Source: Pisaster brevispinus
Lineage: Eukaryota > Echinodermata > Asteroidea > Forcipulatida > Asteriidae
Direction: 5' to 3'
Length of the DNA: 64,000 bases
NCBI GenBank assembly: GCA_023634235.1
Contig: JAMKCF010000013.1
Span: 15,315,705-15,379,704, forward strand
Of the stretch, positions 56,701-64,000 are shown piece by piece. Below the pieces are notes generated by a model. That model was not told the origin of the DNA. It searched no databases and saw only the letters and a program-made list of their open reading frames with translations. How positions within the stretch are numbered: position 1 is the stretch's first letter; every line of letters starts with the position of its first letter. Made by a program: the position numbers and the translations under genes.

Positions 56701-59700
56701 AGGGCTCGAATTTGGGGAAAAAATCCACAAGACTGCAGGGCTTGTAGCTCAAAACTTTTACTGGACCAGAAAATTTGTTACAAGACCGGAATCAAAATGA
56801 GAAGAACACTCTACACAGTTTCACATTTGAGCTGTTTTTGTACCAAGCACTAGAGAAGATTTATCAAGTTTTTCTTGTGGGTAATACTTCGATACTCAAT
56901 TGATCAGTTTAATTTAAAATTACAGTGACGTGTTATTATTCAAAAACACAAGACCCCCGGTCTTGTACGTTCATAAGTTTACTGGCCCGACACTAAAATC
57001 ACTGGCCTCAGGCCTGCGGTCCAGTGTCAAATTCGAGCCCTGATAAGGATTATTCTGTGTGCTGGGCAATGTTTTGTTGTCTGCTCTTTTAAAACAAAAT
57101 GCAATACTTTCATTAACTACTTAAGTTCAGCACATTTGTAAACAAGTACAATCAGGCAAAACGAACTAAAACACATTGCCCACAAACAATTTGTTATGTT
57201 TGTGGGTAAGATTTAGGTCAGATTAGTCGTAGTGTCATCAACCTGTTGATGCTTTCGTCAATTGTTACAAAAGTTAACGAACATAATCTCACATCTCCTC
57301 TTCGCTTTTTGTGCTCAATGCGTTCCACTTTGGCAACATGAGCAAAAGACTCGGCAAACATATATGTTGTTCGCCTGAGTGGAACGCACTCCAGAACTGT
57401 TGTTAAATTGAAAACCATCACATACACTCACTTTGGAACACCACGGGGGCCCTTTATACTTCATTTTCCAAAATCTCATTCTCAGTGGGTGATTTTGTGA
57501 TATCCGTGAATGAAGAATAATAAGGAACCAATTGACCAGAGGATGTCGCCATGCTAAATCTTGGCTGCGCATTTTAGGCGACGCGTGCGCGTTAACAAGC
57601 TCACAATATCTTGCACACAAACAGAACATGGCGGACCGAAGCCGTCTGTGACATTGGGGCAGGGGGGTCAATACGCAATGACAGAATAAGCGCTCTAAAA
57701 GTAGCCATTAACATTTATCCTTGGATTGTGGAGATAAACTGTGCTCTAAACACTCCGACTTGTTCCTTATTCTCGCTCTTCAAGTGTTGACTTGGGCGGC
57801 AAGATACCTTTGAGGTCCATCCCTGTGTTAGCACAAGTGATTGGGCAAGGTTAGGGAACAAACTGGATACCTTTAATTCAATTTAGGGAAGGGCGTGGAA
57901 ACAACACAATGAGGCATTCAGACGGAACAAATTAAGTTACGTTGAGGAAGGGCAATCATCCCAGGTAATTGTGAGGTTTTCTTCTTTTTACTTGTCTCTG
58001 AATTCCAACTATGCTATTTATGTTTCTGGAGGTGAGCCATAGGCGAGGATAAACGTTACAGTAAAAATGTGATCGCTGATGGTTAATCCATCAATCTGAC
58101 ACAGATATTCCAGTCATCGAACGAGGTATAGGCCCTACATGATGAAGAAAAATAGGGTAACCTTGTAGTATTGTACTGGGTTGAAATCTGGAGTGAGGAG
58201 TGAGGATTGAAATGCAGACAACAAAGGGAACCCAGTGATATTATCAATTCAAAGAGAATACAAGTCAAGTATTAAGCCTGCTCTTCAAGTATCTACATGT
58301 AACAACCAACCTCAGAAACTAAGCATGGTGGAGATACAACCTAGTAAAGTTTATGGTAACACCATGTACATTGAGTAGGATTTGAAACTTTGCATGGTGG
58401 AGATACAATCTAGTAAGGTTTGCGGTAACACCATGTACATGAGTAGGATTTGAAACTTTGCATGGTGGAGATACAATCTAGTAAGGTTTGCAGTAACACC
58501 ATGTACATGAGTAGGATTTGAAACTTTGCATGGTGGAGATACAATCTAGTAAGGTTTGTGGTAACACCATGTACATGAGTAGGATTTGAAACTTTGCATG
58601 GTGGAGATACAATCTAGTAAGATTTGCAGTAACACCATGTACATGAGTAGGATTTGAAACTTTGCATGTGGAGATACAATCGAGTAAGGTTTGCGGTAAC
58701 ACCATGTACATGAGTAGGGTTTGAAACTTTGCATGGTGGAGATACAATCTAGTAAGGTTTGTGGTAACACCATGTACATGAGTAGCATTTGAAACTTTGC
58801 ATGGTGGAGATACAATCTAGTAAGGTTTGCGGTAACACCATGTACATGAGTAGGATTTCAAACTTTGCATGGTGGAGGTACAATCTAGTAAGGTTTGCGG
58901 TAACACCATGTACATGAGTAGGATTTGAAACTTTGCATGGTGGAGATACAATCTAGTAAGGTTTGCGGTAACACCATGTACATTGAGTAGGATTTGAAAC
59001 TTTGCATGGTGGAGATACAATCTAGTAAGGTTTGCGGTAACACCATGTACATGAGTAGGATCAAATTCCATGTAGGAATGCTTTCTTAAAGACAAAGTAA
59101 CAGATTCGTAATTATCGGAAATTAAATTGGTTACTTTCAATCTGAGAGCTCACAAACCAGTTCAATCTGGTACCAATCCCCTAAAGAAATATTCCCATCT
59201 GAAATACTTCAAACCGGTGAGAAAATCTCATTTGCTTTTGAAGATTTTCCGCGACAGAACCTGGTCATGACTCTGCACAAAATCTCTGGGTAAGCGAACC
59301 ATTTTTGTTGTTTTTAGTCCTATTAATGTGTCTACTAAGTTTGGTGAAAGTTTTACGGGTTGGTTGGATGGTGTGTTTTTTTTTATCTAGAGGGTGGGAA
59401 TAAGTCTATACATACAGATTTTCCCTTTAAGCTATGGCAAATGGATAAATAGTGACATTTTGTGGGTATCGAATAATTGTAAGTCAATAATGCCACAGAT
59501 GGCCAAATGCCCTGTGGAAATAAATGAATATCATTCTGGTGCCCATTGATGAAAGGAAAGGGGGGGGTAGAGTTGGGCATTGGTTCAGCCTAGATTCTTA
59601 AATAGACCGCCCGTTATTATTCTTTGGAAATTTTATCATCTGGGTTACTGAAATCAGATTCAAGTCGGAATAACATCGATCTGAGGTCAGTTCCGGTCAA

Positions 59701-62700
59701 ATTTGGGCGCCCAGAAAGAGGGGAACAGAGGAGAGAAAAAAACCCGGTTAAGAGTTCACTGGCCTGGGCTCCGAGGGACCTTTTTCCCCTCTTCTGAGAA
59801 TTGGGATTTCTTTTCTCAAGGACTGGGGTGGGTTGGTTGGGCTGGTGGTGCAACCCTTCCTCCTTTTGTACTCCTGTGTAAAACAGGAAAAATTCCTTCT
59901 TTTTTTCCCCCCACCAATGGAAGCTGACTGCTTTGTGAAGCGCGACAAACCAAGTTTCTGTCTGGCCCTGTGTACTCGATTATGACAGTATTTGGACAGG
60001 GGTTGTTTTGCAAAACTGGCCATTTTCAAAGTAAACTTGTTTTGGGATAGGGGGGTCGCTGGCATTCATTCGCAGGAACACAAGGACTGGTTGTTAACCC
60101 TCCTGAGAGGGTCTGTCAATGGAAGGGGGGGGGGAGGATATGCTTAAGTCCCTTGTATGGGAAAGCCCTACTCATGCCCTTGGGCTGTTATGTTACAGCT
60201 TTCCACTACTGAGTACTGTCCTAACCACTTCAAAAATGTCTTGTAAATGGCCCTGTTTCTCTTCCCGGTCTAAGCTTTACATGTACTTAGCTGTAGTAGT
60301 GAGGGGCTGTGTTTGAATGGGGCCACCGCCGCCCCGTGATAAGTTACTCAACCCTTCCGATCAGGACGGGCGGACCCCCTTTCAGGTGGTAGTTTGTTGA
60401 AGAGATGAACTGGTGGCCGGTCACAATAGATGAGGTGGGGGGAAAAAACAAAACTTAAAGTCTCTCTTCTTTCTTTGGTTGTCTGCTCCATAATACAAAT
60501 CCTCTAGGGGGGGTGGGGATCAAAATGAGACTTGGAGACAAGTTGAGTTGATGTTTACAAGGTACCCCTTGCCATTCCCTTGAGGTTTTTTCTCAACAGG
60601 AGTCATCAACCAGCCGCCAGGGCGACTGATGATGGCCGGGGCCCCGTTTGTTCAGATGTTTGGGTGATGACACCCCCGTCTTGTCAGCCGGGGGAAAATA
60701 AATGCGTGTTTTCGTTTGAAAGTGATGTTTGATGGAACCAGTGTATGCTTTCTATGTCTTCCTCAGCTTGATGGATAAGGTACTCTGAAAGGTTACTTGT
60801 GGTCGTACGACTTCTGTACAAAGGAAATTACGGCATCAGTCAAGAGGAGTTGACTGACGAAAAAGTCTTTTAAAGTTGTTACTTTAAAAAAAACACCATT
60901 TCATATATAAAGCATAGGGTTTGTGCTCATTCCCTTTGATTTTGATTAAAGGGGCTGTACAGGATTAGTAGAGCTGACAAAATAGTTGAAAACAGTGTTT
61001 ATGTTTTGTGTGATCAACCATATACATGAAATTAATAAACCTGTGAAAATTGGAAGCTTAATCCATTGTGCGAGTCTGGAGAAAATAGTGAAAAACCATG
61101 CACACTTTTCAGCATGTAAACAGATTGTCCTTAATTTTGGTTGTAACAACCGAAATCGACTGTTGTTTTTTTGATACAGGTTTTCAGAAACAGTTTTCTT
61201 GAATATGGCTTCATTTCAGAGTGAAATATTTCAAAGAAAAAAAAAAGGTTCAAGTATTATCAATAAGCTTTCAGTCTAAAATTAAACAATTACATTTTTT
61301 TACCCTAACCATCCTGTATAAAACCTTTAATATTTGAATTAAGATTTGGTAAATTATTGGAAATAAAAATCATGAAAGGGAACCCATGCATTTAGTATGT
61401 TCACAGTGTTGGTGTTGTTGGTAACCCTCTTACTTTCATTGAGCCTACTCTCTTTGAATCAAGATAAAGTACATTATTTGAAATGACACTCAAATAATTA
61501 CTTGTGGTATTGTTCATTCACTGGGATTTATATTTGCTTGGATGAAAAGAACGGCAGTGGAAATATTTGCCGCTAAGTTAAAGTACAGAATTAGTCTCTC
61601 AGTCTTGCCTATATACTCTCTTTGAATCAAGATAAAGTATAGTCTGTCCCAAGCCAATGTCATTCATCAGGTCAGTGTTTATACCCAGTTTCATTGGCAT
61701 TTAACGATTGAGAATTGTTCTATTCCCCCATGACAGGATGCCAGTCCATCGCAGGTGACTCCCTAACCAGTTTCCATTTGTACTCCTGGGTGGAGAGAAG
61801 CAATTATGATTAAGTGCCTTGCTCAAGGGCACAAGTGTCACAACTAACCAGGCAAGGTTTCGAACCCACATTCTGTAAATCACAAAGCTTAAGTTCAATC
61901 ACCCTAAAACCGATTGACCTCGACACCCTACATCAAGATAGAGGTAAAGCATTATCAGTGGCCTCTGGTTCTCCCTAACACTCAATTTAAAAAACCTGCA
62001 TTTTACAAATCAACCTGTGAAGGTCACCCCCCTTTCCTCTGATGGAATTACAACATGGCATAAAAATGTTCTGTTCTTGAACAAATCTAATCACTTTAAT
62101 TTCTGCTCTTGTTGTTGCATACTTTGGCTACATTTTTGATTGGATTCATTCCAATAAATCTCCTTTTTTTATGGACTTCCTCCAAGGTGTATATATTTCA
62201 GTCGAAGGTTGAACGTGAGATGATCGAGAAATAAAAAAACAGTTTAATCGACACTGGAAACATTGCGCTAGTCATTCCTCGGATGCCTCCTCCACTGCTA
62301 CCCTCCTATAAATATCTCAACAAATACCTGTCCTGATCGGATAGTTTGTGAAGAGAAGCCCGGGCTGCGCCGGCCGGCCTACAACCCTCTCATGACTCCG
62401 AGATCCCATGCTGGTCCATTCAAGCTCATACTGAGAATCTTATAACTCCACAGTGGACCACACACACAAAACATCATCAAACAATCAAATAGACATTTAT
62501 GACTATTTTATTGATGTTTTGGAACCAAGCTGGGGTGAACATTACGCACCCCCGAAGTGCCAGTATGCCAATTTTTTTTTCCCTTCTCCATTTTTTCCCT
62601 TCTTCTTCAGGCTGTTCTGTTTTGAACATTAAATACCTGCAGATGTTTTTAAATTGTTTTTACTAGGTCGGTGGAAAAGGCCAAGAGTGTAATAACACTA

Positions 62701-63841
62701 TCAGGCCCCGGGGCTTGATTTTTTGGGTACTACATCTCAGATATGGGTTTCAGTGGAGATGGCTTTCACAAATGTTTAACGCCATGTGACAGTAGCTGGT
62801 GTTAAGATGATGTGATCTTTTCCCGGTGTACTTGTCACAGTGACAGAACGGACTGCGGATTGAGTTTCCCGTAGTGCGGTCACTGACGAGCATTTGAGCG
62901 GGAGTTAAATGTACATGTGTTGGTCATTGCCAACCAAATGTATCCACACTCTGTGCCTGGGGACTTATTCTTCTCAAACAGGAATTGCACATTACTTAGG
63001 GAGGGGATATATTGGGTGATGCTTATGCGCACGCGTTGAACACTGGCGGCGCTGTTCAACACAGGCGGCACTGTTCAACACAGGCAGCGCTGTTCAACAA
63101 CTACTTCGGTTACTGTGCAGTGCAAATGTGGGCTTTGGGTATTATACAGGAGTTCTGTCATGGCGTAGTTTGCCTGACAAGTCAAATTTATGGCCAGGGC
63201 GCAATTTCATAGAGCTGCTTAAGCACAAAAAGTAGCTAAGCACAACAAAATTATGCTTACCAGAAGAAGGTTACCAGCCAAACTACCATGTCACATAAAC
63301 AATTTCTGACTGGTATCCTGCTCATTTCTGCTTAGCAGACTATGAAATTGGGACCTGGCCACTTTATCCGATTCAGAGAACTGTCCTTCCATACAAGGGG
63401 AAATACCTTCCACACTGAACAAGAAAGAGGGTAAAAGAGGACAACTCTTTGAAATGTCTGTTCAAAAAACGGAAAGACAAACTCAAGAAAAAAGGAGAAA
63501 AAAAAAAACCCCAACTCACCAGCTCCAAAAGCAAAGAAGAAACTCTTGTCTGGGTACAGATCCAGAATCTCCTTGACGCGAGACGCCATCCTCCGATTCC
63601 TCTTGTAGATCAACTCCTCTCGGAAATACTCATCAATCTCCTGAGCCAGACTTATCTCGTACGGACCCAGCGTGGAGTTCAGGAGATTGGGGACCTGCGC
63701 TGTGTCCTGGTTGATGATGACGGAGTTGAGGTTACCGCAGTTGTAGTGCCAGATGAGATCCTCCGTCGTGTACGAGCGTCGATTTATCCCCGACCTCATG
63801 ATTTCTTGCTGCCATAGTGTTTGATTTAGGGCAAATAGTAC
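38508..63841 (-). CDS. TIKI/TRABD2 metalloprotease, C-terminal half, four exons
   Basis: Minus-strand join 63841-63520, 46809-46719, 44119-43892, 38709-38508. The total is 843 bases, 280 residues plus TAG, and all phases agree. TIKI proteins are membrane-tethered TraB/Tiki-fold metalloproteases that trim the N-terminus of Wnt ligands at the cell surface and so block Wnt signalling; this is family knowledge. Visible here: [10 protein letters not shown] at the start, [18 protein letters not shown], the [15 protein letters not shown] helix, and [16 protein letters not shown], whose GxxH motif (GAGH, residues 106-109) is a metal-site motif of the family. A basic tract follows at 160-174, then FIDLWVPL, then a hydrophobic C-terminal segment at 257-276. 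TIKI1 and TIKI2 cannot be told apart from this half. The signal peptide and the first ~200 residues should lie beyond 64000. Confidence 0.95.
38830..39572. repeat. 43-bp tandem repeat array
   Basis: The unit begins GTCATGTACTAGTTACTCAA and continues CTTAAAATGTACCTTGACTC plus AAA. About 12 well-matched copies span 39030-39572, with more diverged, unevenly spaced copies back to about 38830. It ends about 120 bases upstream of the TIKI terminal exon, inside its last intron. Confidence 0.93.
40846..41040. repeat. Family D-related element
   Basis: Contains GGTCATTGCCTTGGTGCCCC, TTGAAATGTTCCAATAGAAA and AAGCATCATGTCTG. Related fragments also lie at 39578-39735, 32742-32925 and about 9375-9420. Confidence 0.65.
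41664..41748. repeat. Short foldback element
   Basis: AGACTTACCAGGTACATTTC and CATTGTT pair with AACAATGGATTT and ACCTGGTAAGTCT across about 30 bases. A TAGGTGGCAGCAG word immediately precedes it. Confidence 0.75.
42600..42695 (-). mobile_element. tRNA-headed SINE, minus strand
   Basis: On the minus strand: TTGGCTAGTGCGTAAAGCAC (A box), CTGGTTCGATTCCTGGC (B box). The body continues left for an uncertain distance, perhaps to about 42400. Confidence 0.6.
43892..44119 (-). CDS. TIKI exon (basic C-terminal linker)
   Basis: The acceptor is tttgcag and the donor AC|GTAAGT. It encodes [15 protein letters not shown], a strongly basic tract with runs of R and K at residues 160-174, a proline/glutamate-rich spacer, and [11 protein letters not shown]. 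The short DLWV block is also found near the C-terminus of vertebrate TIKI proteins; the rest of this linker is poorly conserved. The ATG at 44104-44106 is internal. Confidence 0.88.
44215..44326. repeat. Family A terminal fragment
   Basis: Right arm only: AGAGACTTGTAAG, AAGGACTCTATCTATTGGAA and GACCTTGGAGCCCCTCTTT. Confidence 0.75.
45995..46185. repeat. Family D-related element
   Basis: Contains GAAATTGCCTCCATGCCCCT, GGTCATTGCCTTGGTGCCCC and AACAAGAACGAAGTATCAG, in the opposite orientation to the 46363 copy. Confidence 0.65.
46363..46524. repeat. Family D element, single-unit form
   Basis: Starts AGGCCTGGAATTTCATCATT, contains one ACCAGGGGCAACAGAGGCCA and ends TGTAATTTCAGGCCT. It provides the likely unexpanded form of the 13522 element. 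Confidence 0.75.
46719..46809 (-). CDS. TIKI exon (HFLGNNTV)
   Basis: The acceptor is atcttcag and the donor CT|GTAAGT. It encodes [20 protein letters not shown] and then NVPAYEDIR, completing the GxxH metal motif and the last helix of the Tiki/TraB domain. Phase 2 in and phase 2 out both match the neighbouring exons. Confidence 0.95.
49507..49852. repeat. Family C composite (two elements)
   Basis: A short-form left end (GGGCCTAATTTTTATAAAGC) is interrupted at about 49567 by a complete long-form element running from GGGCCAAATTTCATGGCTTT to GAGCCATGAAATTGGGCCC. Confidence 0.7.
50618..50752. repeat. Short MITE-like element (AAGCCTG ends)
   Basis: AAGCCTGGTTCATTCTTCAT at the left pairs with GTATGAAGCAGGCTT at the right; about 130 bases. 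Confidence 0.65.
50943..51180 (+). repeat. Family F dispersed repeat
   Basis: GTACAGGATTGGTAGAGCTG, GTGATCAACCATATACATGA and TTGTCCTTAATTTTGGTTGC are shared with the copy at 60950-61172 in the same orientation. Confidence 0.8.
54050..54425. repeat. CCTGGGG-rich MITE-like element
   Basis: Outer words AATCCCTTTTCCCACTGT and AGTGTGAAAGGGGCTTAAG are roughly inverse. Inside are many CCCTGGGG / CCCCAGG words in both orientations. Confidence 0.5.
55085..55262 (+). mobile_element. Possible LINE 3' end with ATTCA tail
   Basis: ATAAAGTGCATACAATAAAG followed by (AATTC)n resembles the short-repeat tails of L2/CR1-type elements. No coding relic is visible upstream. Confidence 0.35.
56701..57042. repeat. 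Family B foldback element, reverse orientation
   Basis: AGGGCTCGAATTTGGGG at the left and ATTCGAGCCCTG at the right. Internally it is the reverse complement of the copy at 4123-4465 over nearly its whole length. Confidence 0.85.
57454..57552 (-). CDS. Candidate first exon or small ORF inside TIKI intron
   Basis: A minus-strand ATG in strong context (TTAGCATGG) opens [20 protein letters not shown] and continues [12 protein letters not shown] to TAA. A possible donor (GAA|GTATAA) overlaps the end, and a better one (CCAAA|GTGAGT) lies just beyond, near 57435. Upstream DNA is CpG-rich (ACGCGCACGCGTCGCC). The opposite strand carries AACATGGCGG near 57628, a YY1-like word. It may be an alternative TIKI start, a nested gene or chance. 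Not recognised. Confidence 0.25.
   Translation of the reverse strand: MATSSGQLVPYYSSFTDITKSPTENEILENEV
58315..59062. repeat. 68-bp tandem repeat array
   Basis: The unit starts GTTTGCGGTAACACCATGTA and contains CATGAGTAGGATTTGAAACT and TTGCATGGTGGAGATACAAT. About 11 copies at roughly 68-base spacing with small indels (for example CATTGAGTAG for CATGAGTAG). The three antisense ORFs here repeat the same peptide words in shifted frames because 68 is not a multiple of three; they are not genes. Confidence 0.93.
60950..61172 (+). repeat. Family F dispersed repeat
   Basis: Same word order as 50943-51180 (GTACAGGATTAGTAGAGCTG and so on); both copies lie in the large TIKI intron. The overlapping ORFs on both strands are the repeat. 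Confidence 0.8.
61715..61928 (-). mobile_element. SINE fragment, minus strand
   Basis: GCAAGGTTTCGAACCCACAT (B box, reverse), CTTGCTCAAGGGCACAAGTG, and ATGACAGGATGCCAGTCCAT in the body. The head is degenerate, so this is an old copy. Confidence 0.65.
63039..63098. repeat. Short tandem repeat, about 19-bp unit x3
   Basis: GGCGGCGCTGTTCAACACA, then GGCGGCACTGTTCAACACA, then GGCAGCGCTGTTCAACA. Three adjacent copies. Confidence 0.85.
63197..63357. repeat. Family C foldback element (short form, clean ends)
   Basis: GGGCGCAATTTCATAGAGCT at the left and ATGAAATTGGGACC at the right, with AAGCACAAAAAGTAGCTAAG and TTCTGCTTAGCAGAC inside. About 160 bp. Confidence 0.75.
63520..63841 (-). CDS. TIKI exon (TraB/Tiki catalytic region, residues 1-107 plus split G108)
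   Basis: On the minus strand the acceptor is ttccccag and the donor G|GTGAGT. The reading frame enters from an upstream exon: [14 protein letters not shown] precedes the first methionine (codon at 63797-63799), so that ATG is internal and not a start. It contains [27 protein letters not shown] and the FFFAFGAG strand. The final glycine codon is split by the intron, dividing the GAGH motif between two exons 16.7 kb apart. Confidence 0.95.
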
Positions 63842-64000
63842 CTGGGGAATATAAAAGACACCATCAGAAGTGGGGTTATTTATTGCTCAGATAGTGAGAT
63901 TCACTTTTTTTTAAAGTGAGTGGAACAATTTTCAACAAAACTGCTGTAATAATAATAATAGGAAATGGTCTTGAAGGCTTTCTCTGTGCGAACCATTATT

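Larger units (their letters stand above)
46810..63519 (-). other. Large TIKI intron (16.7 kb)
   Basis: Contains family B, C, D and F elements, the 68-bp tandem array at 58315-59062, a ~19-bp triple repeat at 63040-63097, SINE fragments, and fairly unique stretches at 47040-48330, 48800-49480 and 59150-60940. A promoter-like start lies at 57.45-57.62 kb. Apart from that I see no exon-like open frame on either strand. Confidence 0.8.

Noticed and set aside
57315..57671. 118-codon minus-strand ORF at 57315
   Set aside because: No domain recognised. A different frame of the same DNA (57454-57552) has better start context and composition, so that one is reported instead.
58478..59140. Three overlapping minus-strand ORFs repeating words such as LHHAKFQ and VLPQTLLDC
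   Set aside because: They come from the 68-bp tandem array; the period is not a multiple of three and the same words appear in shifting frames.
63520..63799. First ATG at 63799 as the TIKI start
   Set aside because: The frame continues upstream through [14 protein letters not shown] to a clean acceptor at 63841, and those residues fit the family. The signal peptide and half of the catalytic domain are still missing.

Overview
This is a eukaryotic, animal-type window. It has long introns with GT/AG borders, tRNA-headed SINEs, many foldback (MITE-like) repeats, non-LTR retrotransposon fragments and tandem repeats. I see no bacterial features, operons or CRISPR arrays. Two genes can be rebuilt exon by exon. 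The gene content and the SINE and foldback repertoire suggest an invertebrate deuterostome, perhaps an echinoderm; that is inference and was not tested by search.

Layout. (1) 1-9832: repeat-rich DNA with no exon I could recognise, probably the first intron or upstream flank of the next gene. (2) 9833-30348, plus strand: eight coding exons of a transmembrane prolyl 4-hydroxylase (P4HTM) with two EF-hand loops and the complete 2-oxoglutarate/Fe(II) core. The N-terminal membrane anchor is not in the window. The exons sum to 1008 bases (335 codons plus stop) and all phases agree. A polyadenylation signal follows at 30797. (3) 30831-38507: an intergenic block with SINEs, a degenerate spaced repeat and, at about 34.47-35.11 kb, a CpG-rich stretch that looks like a divergent promoter with a candidate first exon on each strand. 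(4) 38508-63841, minus strand: four coding exons (843 bases, 280 codons plus stop) forming the C-terminal half of a TIKI/TRABD2 Wnt-inactivating metalloprotease. This includes a terminal exon that has no ATG and no long ORF and is easy to miss. The N-terminal half lies beyond the right edge. The two genes are convergent. They act separately: P4HTM in the ER membrane in oxygen sensing and calcium-linked signalling, TIKI at the cell surface against Wnt ligands.

Repeats dominate the rest. I recognise at least six foldback families by eye (here called A to F), two SINE families, three large tandem arrays (22-bp, 43-bp and 68-bp units) and several nested insertions that give relative ages. The most useful second looks are the cryptic TIKI terminal exon, the putative bidirectional promoter at 34.5-35.1 kb, a second promoter-like start inside the large TIKI intron at 57.45-57.62 kb, a minisatellite born inside a family D element, and the split EF-hand in P4HTM. 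I did not find a convincing new multi-gene system. All repeat boundaries were read by eye and are approximate.
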